From assembly GCA_041874725.1 (NCBI GenBank), contig CP097466.1, positions 2,976,001 through 3,040,000 of the forward strand: DNA of 64,000 nt, written 5' to 3'. The notes under the pieces were generated by a model, which had not been told where the DNA came from, ran no database searches, and saw only the letters and a list, made by a program, of their open reading frames with translations. Source of the stretch: Duganella sp. BuS-21 (lineage in GTDB: Bacteria; Pseudomonadota; Gammaproteobacteria; Burkholderiales; Burkholderiaceae_D). A program made the translations under genes and the position numbers. This document shows positions 41,870-51,468 of the stretch, one piece after another; the stretch's first letter is position 1, and each line of letters starts with the position of its first letter.

Positions 41870-44136
41870 CCACCGGCGAGCAGCCCGCCGCCAGCGCCCA
41901 GCGCAAGCGCTTGCGCCAGGTGGAGCTGCTGCTGGAAGTGTCGCGCCGCATGGCTGCCTACGATACGCTGGACGAAATCCTCACCGCCCTGGTGGAGGTC
42001 ACCACCGAAGAGCTGGGCGCCGAGCGCGGCACGCTGTTCCTCAACGATGCCGAAACCGGCGAATTGTTCTCCCGCGTCGCCCAAGGCAATATCCAGCGCG
42101 AGATCCGCTTCCTCAACCACACCGGCATCGCCGGCCACGTGTTCACCACCGGCGAGGCGGTGCTCATCGCCGACGCTTACGCCGACGCGCGCTTCAATCG
42201 CTCCATCGACGAGCAGACCGGTTTCGTCACCCGCAACATCTTGTGCGTGCCGATCAAGACTGTGAAGGGCGAGGTCATCGGCGTATCGCAAACGCTCAAC
42301 AAGCGGCGCGGCAAGTTCACGCGCGGCGACCTGGAGTTGCTGGAAGCGCTGACCACGCAGGGTACGCTGGCGCTGCAAAGCGCGCGCTTCCTGGAAAGCA
42401 TGAAGAAGATCCGTCGCCAGGAGATGGAATTCATCGACGTGGTGTCGGAGGTGACGGCCGACATCAAGCTCGGCTCGCTGTTGCAAAAGGTGATGGGCGA
42501 GGCCACGCGCCTGCTCAACGCCGAGCGCTCCACGCTGTTCCTCAACGACGACAAGACCGGCGAGCTGTGGTCGGAGGTGGGGCAGGGCCTGGAGTCGCTA
42601 CAGATCCGTCTGCCCAATAACGCCGGCATCGCCGGCGCTGTCTTTACCTCGGGCAAGACCATCAACATTCCCTATGCCTATGCCGACCTGCGGTTCAATC
42701 CGGCCTTCGACAAGCGCACCGGTTACTTCACGCGCTCTATCTTGTGTGTTCCCATCGTCAACAAGGCCGGCAAGATCATCGGCGTGACGCAGGTGCTGAA
42801 CAAGCGTGGCGGGCCGTTCAGCGCGGAGGATGAATCGCGTTTGCGCGCCTTTACCGCGCAGATCTCCATCGCGCTGGAAAATGCCAAGCTGTTTGCCGAC
42901 GTCCAGCAGATGAAGAACTACACCGAGGCCATGCTGGAGTCGATGTCGAACGGCGTGATCACGCTCGACAGCCAGGAAAAGATCGTCACCTGCAATGAGG
43001 CCGGGCTGCGCATCCTGCGCACCGGCGCCGCCGCCATCATCGGCCGTGCGGCGGGCGAATTCTTCGGCGCTGCCAACACCTGGATGATGGAAAAACTGCG
43101 CCAGGTGGAAGTCAACGAAGCAGCCGAGCACCTGATGGACGTGGAACTGGTGCTGGGCGAGGAAACGCGCTCGGTCAACCTCAGTGTGCAGCCGTTATTG
43201 TCGATGGAGAAGAAACGCATCGGCTGGATGCTCATGATCGAGGATATTTCCAGCGAAAAGCGGCTGCGTTCGACCATGTCGCGCTATATGGATCCCGGCA
43301 TTGCCGATCAGATGGTGGCCAATGGGGCGGAAATGCTTGGCGGTAAAAATGTATGGGCCACCATTCTTTTCTCGGATATCCGCAGCTTCACCACGATAAC
43401 CGAGCAATTGGGCGCGCAAGGCACGGTCTCGATGCTGAATGATTATTTCACGCTGATGGTCGACTGTATTCAGCGCGAGGAGGGCATGCTCGATAAATTT
43501 ATCGGCGACGCCATCATGGCCGCATTCGGCATTCCGGTCGGCCATGAAGACGATCCAGACCGCGCGGTGCGCACCGCCATCGCCATGGTGAATGAATTGC
43601 GGATCTGGAATCAGGCCCGCGCTGTCGAGGGAAAACCGCCGGTGGAAATCGGTATCGGATTAAATACGGATCAGGTCGTGTCGGGGAATATCGGCTCCAA
43701 GAAGCGCATGGATTACACCATCATCGGTGATGGCGTGAATCTGGCGGCGCGGCTGGAGTCGGCCTGCAAGCAATACGGCGCGCGCATCCTGATCAGCGAA
43801 TTTACCTATCGGGCCCTGCGCGGCACCTACCGCACGCGCGAGGTCGATATTGTGGTGGTGAAGGGGAAAACCCGGCCGGTCTCGATTTATGAAGTGCTCG
43901 ATTATCACACCGACGATAGCTATCCCTTTTTGCAGGAAGCCATGGGTCTGTTCCGCAACGGGCTGCAGAGTTACCGCAAGCGCAACTGGAGCGGCGCTTG
44001 CCGGGTGTTCGAGGAGGTGGTGGCGCTGAACCCGCGCGACCAGGTGGCGCAACTGTATGTGGAGCGGTGCCGGCATATGGCGGTCAATCCGCCGCCCGAG
44101 GCTTGGGACGGCACATTTATCATGGAATCGAAGTGA
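41866..44136 (+). CDS. GAF-GAF-PAS class III adenylate cyclase
   Basis: 756 residues: two GAF domains (about 20-190 and 200-345, sharing the AERGTLFLND and AERSTLFLND cores and ILCVPI), a PAS domain (about 350-470) and a class III cyclase domain (about 495-680). Metal-binding Asp504 (FSDIRSFT) and Asp548 (DKFIGDAIMA), purine-contact Lys544, and NLAARLE with catalytic Asn and Arg are intact, so it should make cAMP. A TPR-like tail (YRKRNWSGACRVFEEVVAL) follows. The duplicated GAF pair suggests binding of a small ligand. Coupled to the coiled-coil gene upstream. Confidence 0.92.
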   Translation: MTTGEQPAASAQRKRLRQVELLLEVSRRMAAYDTLDEILTALVEVTTEELGAERGTLFLNDAETGELFSRVAQGNIQREIRFLNHTGIAGHVFTTGEAVLIADAYADARFNRSIDEQTGFVTRNILCVPIKTVKGEVIGVSQTLNKRRGKFTRGDLELLEALTTQGTLALQSARFLESMKKIRRQEMEFIDVVSEVTADIKLGSLLQKVMGEATRLLNAERSTLFLNDDKTGELWSEVGQGLESLQIRLPNNAGIAGAVFTSGKTINIPYAYADLRFNPAFDKRTGYFTRSILCVPIVNKAGKIIGVTQVLNKRGGPFSAEDESRLRAFTAQISIALENAKLFADVQQMKNYTEAMLESMSNGVITLDSQEKIVTCNEAGLRILRTGAAAIIGRAAGEFFGAANTWMMEKLRQVEVNEAAEHLMDVELVLGEETRSVNLSVQPLLSMEKKRIGWMLMIEDISSEKRLRSTMSRYMDPGIADQMVANGAEMLGGKNVWATILFSDIRSFTTITEQLGAQGTVSMLNDYFTLMVDCIQREEGMLDKFIGDAIMAAFGIPVGHEDDPDRAVRTAIAMVNELRIWNQARAVEGKPPVEIGIGLNTDQVVSGNIGSKKRMDYTIIGDGVNLAARLESACKQYGARILISEFTYRALRGTYRTREVDIVVVKGKTRPVSIYEVLDYHTDDSYPFLQEAMGLFRNGLQSYRKRNWSGACRVFEEVVALNPRDQVAQLYVERCRHMAVNPPPEAWDGTFIMESK

Positions 44137-44364
44137 ATGCGCGCTGTGGCGAATTATTCACTGGAGAGTATCTCCAATTAGAAACGGGCTTATATATTCT
44201 TCCAAACAGTTGTGGAAAATATCCGTTTTCATCGCTATATTGATATTTGTCGTGATATATCTGGAGTGTGGCCGCAAAGTTATGGTAAATTGCGCCTATC
44301 AAATGTCACACAATGTCACTAGTGGTATTTTTTAGAATCCAACCTATCGCACAGAGGAATTACG

Positions 44365-44655
44365 ATGACGACTTACCAGGAATACAAAGCGAAGATTGCT
44401 GAACTGGAGAATCTGGCCGAATCCGCCCGCAAAAATGAAATCACGCAGGCGAAAGAGAAAGTCACAGCTATCATGCGTGAATATGGCCTGACCATTGCGG
44501 ATCTGGGCGGCGTAACCAAGGTGAAAACGTCCAAGCCACGCGCTCCGGTGCCGACCAAATACCGTGACGACGCCAGCGGCCAAACCTGGACCGGCCGTGG
44601 CCGTGCACCAAAATGGCTCGAAGGCAAGAACAAAGATGATTATCTGATTAAGTAA
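44365..44655 (+). CDS. H-NS family nucleoid-associated protein
   Basis: 96 residues. N-terminal oligomerisation helix (YQEYKAKIAELENLAESA) and C-terminal DNA-binding motif TWTGRGRAPKWL, typical of betaproteobacterial H-NS/MvaT-like silencers. The 228-bp region upstream is one of the more AT-rich in the window, which fits autoregulation. A strong terminator follows 15 bp after the stop. RBS AGAGGAATTACG. Confidence 0.93.
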   Translation: MTTYQEYKAKIAELENLAESARKNEITQAKEKVTAIMREYGLTIADLGGVTKVKTSKPRAPVPTKYRDDASGQTWTGRGRAPKWLEGKNKDDYLIK

Positions 44656-44670
44656 TAAAGTCTTCAAAAA

Positions 44671-44713
44671 GCCGGCGTTTGGGTTATCTCGGATAACCGG
44701 GCGCCGGCTTTTT
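44671..44713 (+). terminator. Rho-independent terminator of the H-NS gene
   Basis: Outer stem GCCGGCG / CGCCGGC and inner stem GGTTATC / GATAACC with a three-base loop, followed by five Ts. Preceded by five As, so it may also work on the other strand. Confidence 0.85.
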
Positions 44714-44805
44714 CATTGGCGGCGCCGCTCCATATATACTCGGTGGACGACTATTTTTCTACCAGTCACGCGACGACTTCATCTATTTCATGCGATGATA
44801 GTGAT

Positions 44806-45423
44806 ATGCCATCGATCCCTCTTTTCCCCCTGAAAACGATCCTGTTTCCGGACGGTCACCTGCCGTTGCAGGTGTTTGAAGTACGCTATCTTGATCTGGT
44901 GAAACGCTGCATCGCCAAGGGCGAAGAATTCGGCGTGGTATCGCTGCTCGACGGCAGCGAAATCCGCGTGCCGGACCAGCAGGAGACACTATCGGCCGCC
45001 GGCACCATGGCGCGCATTCTGGACTGGAGCGCGCCGCTGCCGGGCCTGCTACAGATTTCCTGCATCGGCACCACACGCTTCCAGGTGAAATCGTCCGAGC
45101 AGCTCAAGCATGGCTTGTGGATGGCCGAGGTGGAAGAGGTGGCCGAAGACATGGTGGTGCCGATTCCAACCGAGCAGCAGGACGTGGCCAACGCCCTTGG
45201 CGCCCTGATCCGCTCGCTGCAGAAGAAACAGATTTCGACCGCGAATATGTCGCTGGCGCCGCCGTACCGGCTGGACGAGGCCGGCTGGGTCGCCAACCGC
45301 TGGTGCGAGTTGCTGCGGCTGGACATGGAAGAGAAGCAGCGCCTGCTGCTGCAGGAAAATCCGGTACTGCGGCTGGAGCTGGTGCAGGACGTGCTCAGCG
45401 AGAACGGCCTGCTCGATCTCTGA
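44806..45423 (+). CDS. LON peptidase substrate-binding domain protein
   Basis: 205 residues starting at ATG 44806 (PSIPLFPLKTILFPDGHLPL). Consists of a Lon N-terminal (LAN) substrate-binding domain with LQVFEVRYLDLVKRC and IGTTRF, without ATPase or protease. Such stand-alone proteins are common in betaproteobacteria; role unknown, possibly in protein quality control. Convergent with the transporter gene 6 bp away. Confidence 0.88.
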   Translation: MPSIPLFPLKTILFPDGHLPLQVFEVRYLDLVKRCIAKGEEFGVVSLLDGSEIRVPDQQETLSAAGTMARILDWSAPLPGLLQISCIGTTRFQVKSSEQLKHGLWMAEVEEVAEDMVVPIPTEQQDVANALGALIRSLQKKQISTANMSLAPPYRLDEAGWVANRWCELLRLDMEEKQRLLLQENPVLRLELVQDVLSENGLLDL

Positions 45424-45429
45424 TCCGGT

Positions 45430-46389
45430 TTAATCGGCGTGCGCGGCGCTGGGATCTTCCAGCGCATGCACGCGCACCGACCACATCACGCCCGCCACCA
45501 GCAGCACCATGGCCGCGATTTCCAGCGCGCGCGGCAGCTGCTGCTTGTAGATAAAGCCGTACAGCAGCGCGAACAGCGTTTCGAACAGGATCAACTGGCC
45601 GGACAAGGTCAGCGGCACCTTGCGGCTGGCGACATTCCACAGATGGTTGCCGATCACCGAGGCGCCCAGTGCCAGCAGCGCATTGACGATCCAGAACACG
45701 GTCCAGTCGCGGCCGCTGGCGACGCCGGCTGCGCCGGTCACGTCGGCATGGAACAGCGCAAACGCCGCCAGTGCGATCACCAGCGCGATCAAGCCGCTGG
45801 AGACGCCGTACAGGGCCGACCACTCGCCGCTGCTGAAATGCGGATTGCGCTTGAGGTAGCGGGCGTTGTCGACCGAGTACCAGGTCCAGCACACCAGGGC
45901 GCCGGCGGCGCAGGCCACGCCCAGCAGCTTACCGGTCAGCGGCATGCCGGTGCCGGCATCGTGGGTGAAGACGTCGATGTTGATGCAGGCGATGCCGGCC
46001 GCGACCAGCAGCAGCGGCAGCATCAATTGCTTGAGCGGCACCGAGCCGTGATCCTTGTGGCCCATCAGCGTGACGGAAATCGGCAGCACGCCGATGATCA
46101 GCGAGGTGGCGGCCACGCCGGCGAATTTCACGCCCAGGGCCAGCAGCATGTAGTATACGATGTTGCCGGCCAGCGCGTGCTTGACCATGGCGAAGACGTC
46201 GTCGCGGTCGAGCCGACGCAGCAGCGGCGCCAGGCGGGTGCCCATCAGCGCGGCGGCGATCAGGCCGTAGGCGATGTAGCGACCGCAAGCCATTTCCAGC
46301 GGCGTGAACGAACTCAGGAACACCGGCGTGATAAACACCATGCCCCACATGGCTCCCGCCAGCAAACCGCACACCACGCCGTTCCACAT
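45430..46389 (-). CDS. DMT superfamily (EamA-type) transporter
   Basis: 319 residues with about ten membrane helices arranged as two repeats (GLLAGAMWGMVFITPVFLSS ... LLGVACAAGALVCWTWYSVD). TPLEMACGRYIAYGLI and LILFETLFALLYGFIYK are typical EamA phrases. Metabolite exporter or drug transporter, substrate unknown. ATG 46389, 5 bp after the DUF1294 gene, suggesting one operon with it and trpS. Confidence 0.88.
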   Translation of the reverse strand: MWNGVVCGLLAGAMWGMVFITPVFLSSFTPLEMACGRYIAYGLIAAALMGTRLAPLLRRLDRDDVFAMVKHALAGNIVYYMLLALGVKFAGVAATSLIIGVLPISVTLMGHKDHGSVPLKQLMLPLLLVAAGIACINIDVFTHDAGTGMPLTGKLLGVACAAGALVCWTWYSVDNARYLKRNPHFSSGEWSALYGVSSGLIALVIALAAFALFHADVTGAAGVASGRDWTVFWIVNALLALGASVIGNHLWNVASRKVPLTLSGQLILFETLFALLYGFIYKQQLPRALEIAAMVLLVAGVMWSVRVHALEDPSAAHAD

Positions 46390-46394
46390 CGTTG

Positions 46395-46667
46395 TTATTC
46401 CCCATAGAGAGTGCTGAGCCAGCCCAGCGCGGCCAGGTTGGCCGCCACGCTGCACCAGAAAGCGATTTGAAAAGAAGTCTTGATCGTTTTATGGCGCAGC
46501 AGGCGCTGTGCCAGCAGGCCGCCGGGCCAGCCGCAGCACAGGCCGAGCAGGAGCAAGCTGCGCTCCGGGATGCGCCGGCGTTGCTGCAGCGCCGCCGACT
46601 TGTCCATGGCGTAGGCGGTGAAGCAGGCCACGCTGGCAGCGCCGTAGGCGGCCGCCAGCCAGAGCAT
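46395..46667 (-). CDS. DUF1294 family small membrane protein
   Basis: 90 residues, two to three helices. The family signature runs through AYAMDKSAALQQRRRIPE, LLLLGLCCGWPGGLLAQRLL and HKTIKTSFQIAFW. Function unknown; often fused to cold-shock domains elsewhere, but not here. Sits between trpS (11 bp upstream) and the DMT transporter. Confidence 0.88.
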   Translation of the reverse strand: MLWLAAAYGAASVACFTAYAMDKSAALQQRRRIPERSLLLLGLCCGWPGGLLAQRLLRHKTIKTSFQIAFWCSVAANLAALGWLSTLYGE

Positions 46668-46678
46668 GGTGAGGCTGA

Positions 46679-47728
46679 TCAGAAGTAGCTCAGGCCGAGC
46701 GCGGCCTTGACTTCGTCGGCGGTCTTGGCCGCCACTTCGCGCGCCTGCATGGTGCCCTCCTTCAGCATCTGCATGATGTAGCCCTTGTCCTTGGCCAGTT
46801 CCTCGCGGCGCGCGCGGATCGGCGCCAGCATTTCCTGCAGCACCACTTCCAGGCGCTTCTTGACGATGGAGTCGCCCAGGCCGCCGCGCACGTAGTGGGC
46901 TTTCATTTCTTCCAGCCGGTCTTTTTCCGGATCGAAGGCGTCCAGGTAGATGAAGGCGACGTTGCCTTCCAGGTGGCCGGGATCTTCCACGCGCAGGTGC
47001 AGCGGGTCGGTGTAGACCTTTTTCACGGCGGCCGTGATGTCGGCGGCGGTGGCGCCCAGGTTGATGGTGTTGCCCAGCGATTTGCTCATCTTGGCCTTGC
47101 CGTCGATGCCCGGCAGGCGGCCGATGTCCGGCACCAGCGCCTTGCACTCGACCAGGATTTCCTTGTCGACGAGGCGGTTGAAGCGGCGCACGATCTCATT
47201 GGTCTGCTCGATCATCGGGATCTGGTCTTCACCGACCGGCACCAGCGAAGCCTTGAAGGCCGAGATGTCGGCCGCTTGCGAGGCTGGGTAGGTCAGGAAG
47301 CCGGCCGGGATGTCGCGCTCGAAGCCGCGCAGCACGATTTCCGCCTTGACGGTCGGGTTGCGCTCCAGCCGGGCCACGGTCACCAGGTTCAGGTAGTAGA
47401 AGGTCAGCTCGGCCAGTTCCGGGATCTGCGACTGGATCAGGATGGTCGACTTGGCCGGGTCGATGCCGACCGCCAGGTAATCCAGCGCCACTTCCACCAC
47501 GTTGCGGTGCACCTTGCCGGTGTCCTCCATGTTGTCGGTCAGGGCCTGGGAATCGGCCAGCATGATGAACTGCTTGTATTCGTGCTGATACGCCACGCGG
47601 TTGCGCAGGCTGCCGACAAAGTGGCCGAGGTGCAGCGGGCCGGTCGGGCGGTCGCCGGTCAGGATGACGGCGGGGCCCTTGGCGACGGTGGGTGCGGCGG
47701 CGGTGTGTGGCTGGTCAGGCAGACTCAT
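46679..47728 (-). CDS. trpS: Tryptophanyl-tRNA synthetase
   Basis: 349 residues, class I synthetase charging tRNA-Trp. HIGH-like motif is [10 protein letters not shown] and KMSKS is AKMSKSLGN. The tryptophan pocket region ([30 protein letters not shown]) is intact. Complete and clearly essential. Its 5' leader holds two hairpins. Confidence 0.97.
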   Translation of the reverse strand: MSLPDQPHTAAAPTVAKGPAVILTGDRPTGPLHLGHFVGSLRNRVAYQHEYKQFIMLADSQALTDNMEDTGKVHRNVVEVALDYLAVGIDPAKSTILIQSQIPELAELTFYYLNLVTVARLERNPTVKAEIVLRGFERDIPAGFLTYPASQAADISAFKASLVPVGEDQIPMIEQTNEIVRRFNRLVDKEILVECKALVPDIGRLPGIDGKAKMSKSLGNTINLGATAADITAAVKKVYTDPLHLRVEDPGHLEGNVAFIYLDAFDPEKDRLEEMKAHYVRGGLGDSIVKKRLEVVLQEMLAPIRARREELAKDKGYIMQMLKEGTMQAREVAAKTADEVKAALGLSYF

Positions 47729-47781
47729 CAGGGTTCCTTGGGGTTGCTATTGCTTGCCCCGGTCCGATGCGTGGAAGTAAA

Positions 47782-47806
47782 AACGCCACCAGACGAGGGC
47801 GGCGTT
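47782..47806 (-). terminator. Hairpin with T run, terminator of upstream gene or attenuator of trpS
   Basis: On the minus strand AACGCC ... GGCGTT with a 13-base loop is followed by TTTAC, making five Ts with the stem end. It lies 145 bp past the solute-binding gene and 54 bp before trpS. A second hairpin (GCCGCTC / GAGCGGC) is 35 bp upstream at 47841-47861. The pair could act as a leader attenuator, but no Trp-rich leader peptide was found. Confidence 0.55.
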
Positions 47807-47951
47807 GATAAAAATATCACATCACTATGAATAACAGTGGCCGCTCGCGCTAGGAGCGGCGCCAATACGTGCAAGCGTGAAGTGGGGCATAAAAAATCAT
47901 GGCCGTATGGTTGCAGTTTGGTGGCGGTCTGTCAAGGCCGGAACTATGCGC

Positions 47952-48746
47952 CTAGCGTGGCCGCACGCTGTCGTTCAGGATCTCGGGGCGGAAGTAGTGC
48001 AGGTAGCCGTCCATGATCTGATTCGATTTGCCGGCCTTGTCCAGCGCCTCGCGGATCACCGCCTGGTCTTCCGGTTTGAGCGCGTTCGAGATATAGGCGC
48101 CGCTGTGGTGCCACGGCAGTTCCGCTATGGCCTCGAACCTCAGCTTATCCTGCAAGTTGTGTACGCGCTGGTCGCGGCGGATGGCGCCGGCCATCAGCGT
48201 CGGCCCCATGATGGTGACGTCGGCGGAACCGGCGTGCAGCAAGCGCGCAATGGCGATCACGTCTACTTCCACGAACAGCCGGCCCTGCTTGCTCAGCTCG
48301 TCGATCAAAGCGCTGTACGGCTCGCCGTAGTCGAAGCCGCGCACCACGGCCACCCGCAAATCCTTGCGCGCCAGCAGATCCTGGGCGCTGACGATGGGCG
48401 CGCGGCCGCTGTTGACGGAGATCAGCATGGCGCGGTGGTTGATCATCGGGATGAAGGTGCCCAGTTGGTCGCGCGCCGGCGTGCGCGAGGCCGGCACCAG
48501 CAGGTCGGCCGCGCCGGCTTTGAACAGCGCCACCTGGCGCGCGCGCGGTACCACCGTGAAGACGAAGTGGCAACCGGCTTTGGGACCGATCTGGCGCAGC
48601 AGGTCGGGATAAATACCTTTGACGTTGGCGCTGTCGACGATCACGCTGGCGCCGTTGGCCGATACCGGCGCGGCGATATCGCGCGAGCAAGCGGCGGCTG
48701 CGTTTTGCGCCAGCAGCAGGGCGGTGATCAAAACCGGCAGCTTCAT
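47952..48746 (-). CDS. Periplasmic solute-binding protein (family 3-like)
   Basis: 264 residues, ATG 48746. Signal peptide (KLPVLITALLLAQNAAA), then a type-2 periplasmic binding fold (VKGIYPDLLRQIGPKAGCHF, DLRVAVVRGFDYGEP, GSADVTIMGPTLMAGA). No ABC permease or ATPase is nearby, so it may be an orphan sensor or binding protein. Its ATG overlaps the stop of the MFS gene by four bases, so both are co-translated. Confidence 0.82.
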   Translation of the reverse strand: MKLPVLITALLLAQNAAAACSRDIAAPVSANGASVIVDSANVKGIYPDLLRQIGPKAGCHFVFTVVPRARQVALFKAGAADLLVPASRTPARDQLGTFIPMINHRAMLISVNSGRAPIVSAQDLLARKDLRVAVVRGFDYGEPYSALIDELSKQGRLFVEVDVIAIARLLHAGSADVTIMGPTLMAGAIRRDQRVHNLQDKLRFEAIAELPWHHSGAYISNALKPEDQAVIREALDKAGKSNQIMDGYLHYFRPEILNDSVRPR

Positions 48747-50005
48747 GCGTGCACCGCGTGCTTGCCGAAGTAGCGCCGCGCCACGCATATCGCCATCGTC
48801 TGCATCACGGCGCACACATAGAAGGTGCTGCCAACGCGCCAGTCGCTGGCGCTCAGGTGGCTGACTTCGGCCAGGATGGCCGAGCCCAGCAGCGGCATGA
48901 AGATCACGCCCACGCTACTGATCGCCTGCAGCGATCCCATCAACTCGCCTTGCTCGTTCGGCGCCGTGCTCTTGGAGATAATGCTTTGCAGGGCAGGGCC
49001 GATGGCGAACGACAGCACATTGCACAGGATGAGCACATACATCATCCAGCCCTGCGTCGCCAGGCCATACAGCAGATAGGTGACGGCGCCCGAGGCCATG
49101 CCCAGCACCGACAGGCGCACCTCGCCGAAGCGCTTGATCAGCACCCCCAGCAGGCCGGCTTGCACCACGGCCGCCGTCAGGCCGACGCAAAACAGTGCAG
49201 CACCGTTTTGGCCCGGGGTCCAGTTGAAGCGGAAGGTGGTGTACAGCACCCAGGTGGTTTGCAGCAGCATGGCGGCCAGGGTCACCAGGGCGTAGGTGAC
49301 CACCAGGCCACGGATGTCGGTGCGGCGCCCCAGCTTGGCCAGCGCCGCGAACGGATTGACCTTGGACAGCGTGAACGGCGAGCGGCGCGACAGCGGCAGC
49401 GATTCCGGCACCACGAAGTAGCCGTAGGCGAAGTTGGCCAGCGACAGGCCGCCGGCCACGTAGAACGGCAGGTGCAGGTCGACCGTGCCCAGCAGCCCGC
49501 CCAGCATCGGGCCGCAGATGAAGCCCAGGCCGAACGCGGCGCCGACCTTGCCGAAACTCTTGGCGCGGTTCTCCGGCGTCGAGATGTCCGACGCATACGC
49601 CGAGGCCACCGACATGCTGGCCGACGACATGCCGCCGATCACGCGGCCGATGAACAGGCACGCCAGGTTGGGCGCCCAGGCGGTGGTGAAGAAGTTGATG
49701 GCCATGCCGGCCATCGAGTACAGCAGCACCGGACGGCGGCCGACGCGGTCGCTGATGGCGCCCAGCATGGGCATGAAGATGAACTGCATCAGGCCGAACA
49801 CGGCGCTCATCACGCCATACCAATAGGCCTGGTTGTCGCGCGAGCCGGTGAATTCGCCCACCAGCACCGGCAGCACCGGCACGATCAGGCCGATGCCGAG
49901 CATGTCGATGAAAACGCAGATCAGTACAAAATTCAGATTTCCGGGTGCGGCGGGTGCGGCGGGTGTTTCCGGTACGGCAGGTGCGGCAGAATCAGGTGTG
50001 CTCAT
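48743..50005 (-). CDS. Major facilitator superfamily transporter (TetA-like)
   Basis: 420 residues with twelve helices. MFS motif A is GAISDRVGRRPVL, and the start (LICVFIDMLGIGLIVPVLPVL) is typical of drug:H+ antiporters of the TetA/TCR type. The N-terminus before the first helix is Pro/Ala-rich. Coupled downstream to the solute-binding protein gene. Substrate unknown. Confidence 0.9.
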   Translation of the reverse strand: MSTPDSAAPAVPETPAAPAAPGNLNFVLICVFIDMLGIGLIVPVLPVLVGEFTGSRDNQAYWYGVMSAVFGLMQFIFMPMLGAISDRVGRRPVLLYSMAGMAINFFTTAWAPNLACLFIGRVIGGMSSASMSVASAYASDISTPENRAKSFGKVGAAFGLGFICGPMLGGLLGTVDLHLPFYVAGGLSLANFAYGYFVVPESLPLSRRSPFTLSKVNPFAALAKLGRRTDIRGLVVTYALVTLAAMLLQTTWVLYTTFRFNWTPGQNGAALFCVGLTAAVVQAGLLGVLIKRFGEVRLSVLGMASGAVTYLLYGLATQGWMMYVLILCNVLSFAIGPALQSIISKSTAPNEQGELMGSLQAISSVGVIFMPLLGSAILAEVSHLSASDWRVGSTFYVCAVMQTMAICVARRYFGKHAVHA

Positions 50006-50022
50006 GAGTACTCGATAGGCGG

Positions 50023-50682
50023 TTACGGCGCGGCAGGGCTGGCTGCCCATTCGGCGATGAAGGTGTCGCGGAAGGCGATCAATTCCTTGAGACGGTTTTC
50101 GGCCAGGCGGCGACCGGCGGCGGTCTGCATCTTGCCGGGCAAGGTGGCCAGCTTGGTGTCGATGTGGTCGAGCGCGTAGGCTTTCTCGTCCAGCTCGCGG
50201 TGCAGCGCCATCGGATCGTCGGCGTGCGCCAGCGCCGTGCCCATGCGGCCGGCGGTGTAGAACAGCCGCGCCAGGCCGACTGCGCCCAGCGCGTCGAGGC
50301 GGTCGGCGTCCTGCACGATCTTGGCTTCGATGGTCTCGGCGCGGATGCCGGCCGAGAAACTATGGCTTTCGATGGCGTGCGCCACGGCGGCCAGCTTGTT
50401 GGGCGGGAAGTCCAGCTCGGCCAGTTGGCGACTGGCCAGCAGCGCCGCCTTGCGCGAAGCGAGATGGCGCTCGGGATCGTTCTTGGGCAGGTTGACCAGG
50501 TCGTGCAGATAGCAGCCGGCCAGCACTACCAGCGGGTCGGCGTCGGGATAATCGTCCAGCAACAGGCTGGCGTTGCGCCAGACGCGGTGCAGGTGATTGG
50601 TGTCGTGGGCGCCGTCTATCCCTTGGGCGGCGTTAGCCAAAGCGACAAGGCGTGGGTGCCAGCTGTTGAGCAAGCTATTCAT
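50023..50682 (-). CDS. HD-domain phosphohydrolase (YedJ-like)
   Basis: 219 residues. The metal site of the HD superfamily is spread over HDTNHLHRVWRN, GCYLHDLVNLP and IVQDADRLDALGAVG. AHAIESHSFSAG is a further family mark. Likely a nucleotide or phosphoester hydrolase. It ends 17 bp upstream of the MFS gene start, so the three minus-strand genes may form one unit. Confidence 0.9.
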   Translation of the reverse strand: MNSLLNSWHPRLVALANAAQGIDGAHDTNHLHRVWRNASLLLDDYPDADPLVVLAGCYLHDLVNLPKNDPERHLASRKAALLASRQLAELDFPPNKLAAVAHAIESHSFSAGIRAETIEAKIVQDADRLDALGAVGLARLFYTAGRMGTALAHADDPMALHRELDEKAYALDHIDTKLATLPGKMQTAAGRRLAENRLKELIAFRDTFIAEWAASPAAP

Positions 50683-50828
50683 CGTTCTCCCTGAGTGTCG
50701 ACGATTTTTTACAAATCATACAGCCTGAGGCCGCGATTGTGCAGTGTAAACCCGTGGTTGAAATAATAATCTGTCACTTGCCATAAGTTTATTTATTGCC
50801 TTATCGCATTTATTTGCTGCAGCGTAAC

Positions 50829-50857
50829 TTGACTTGAGGTAACATTATGGACAATAA
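50829..50857 (+). promoter_or_regulatory. Candidate sigma-70 promoter for cheW
   Basis: TTGACT, 17 bp, CAATAA. The predicted start would be 10 nt before the AAGGAAAA ribosome-binding site. No FliA-type (TAAA-N15-GCCGATAA) promoter was found in the 200-bp gap. Confidence 0.35.
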
Positions 50858-50880
50858 CTTTAGCAATGAAGGAAAATCCC

Positions 50881-51375
50881 ATGTCTAACGTAAGCGAATT
50901 GCATGCCACCGCGTCGAACGCCGGCGAATACCTGGCTTTCACCCTGGGCCAGGAAGAATACGGCATCGATATTCAAAAAGTCAGCGAGATCCGCAGCTAC
51001 GAAAGTCCGACCCGCATCGCCAACGCTCCGGCGTTCGTCAAGGGCGTGGTCAACCTGCGCGGCATCATCGTGCCGATCGTCGACATGCGCATCAAGTTCA
51101 ACCTGGGCAAGCCGACCTATGACCAGTTCACCGTCGTCATCATCCTGAACATCGGCCACCGCGTGGTGGGCATGGTGGTGGATCGCGTGTCGGACGTGAC
51201 GACGCTGATGCCGGACCAGATCAAGCCGGCACCGGAAATCGGCTCGGCCCTGAACACCGACCATATCGTCGGCCTGGGCACCATCGACGACCGCATGTTG
51301 ATCCTGGTCGATATCGACAAGCTGATGTCCAGCGCGGACATGGGCCTGATCGAAAATACCGCCATGGCGGCGTAA
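50881..51375 (+). CDS. cheW: Chemotaxis adaptor protein CheW
   Basis: 164 residues starting at ATG 50881 after AAGGAAAATCCC. CheW links receptors to the CheA kinase. Marks: EYLAFTLGQEEYGIDIQKV, the FVKGVVNLRGIIVPIVDMR core and VGMVVDRVSDVT. The receptor gene is 93 bp downstream. No cheA is in the window, so it joins a signalling array encoded elsewhere. Confidence 0.93.
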   Translation: MSNVSELHATASNAGEYLAFTLGQEEYGIDIQKVSEIRSYESPTRIANAPAFVKGVVNLRGIIVPIVDMRIKFNLGKPTYDQFTVVIILNIGHRVVGMVVDRVSDVTTLMPDQIKPAPEIGSALNTDHIVGLGTIDDRMLILVDIDKLMSSADMGLIENTAMAA

Positions 51376-51468
51376 GGACGCACCAACTTGGCCGGGCATG
51401 TCCCGATGCTGATCCCGTAGTCTTGTTTTTGATTTACTCGAAGTGACTCTGAGAGGTAAGGTACAAGA

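Noticed and set aside
46668..47147. In-frame extension of the DUF1294 gene into trpS
   Set aside because: Lies inside trpS on the same strand in another frame; family similarity begins at 46667.
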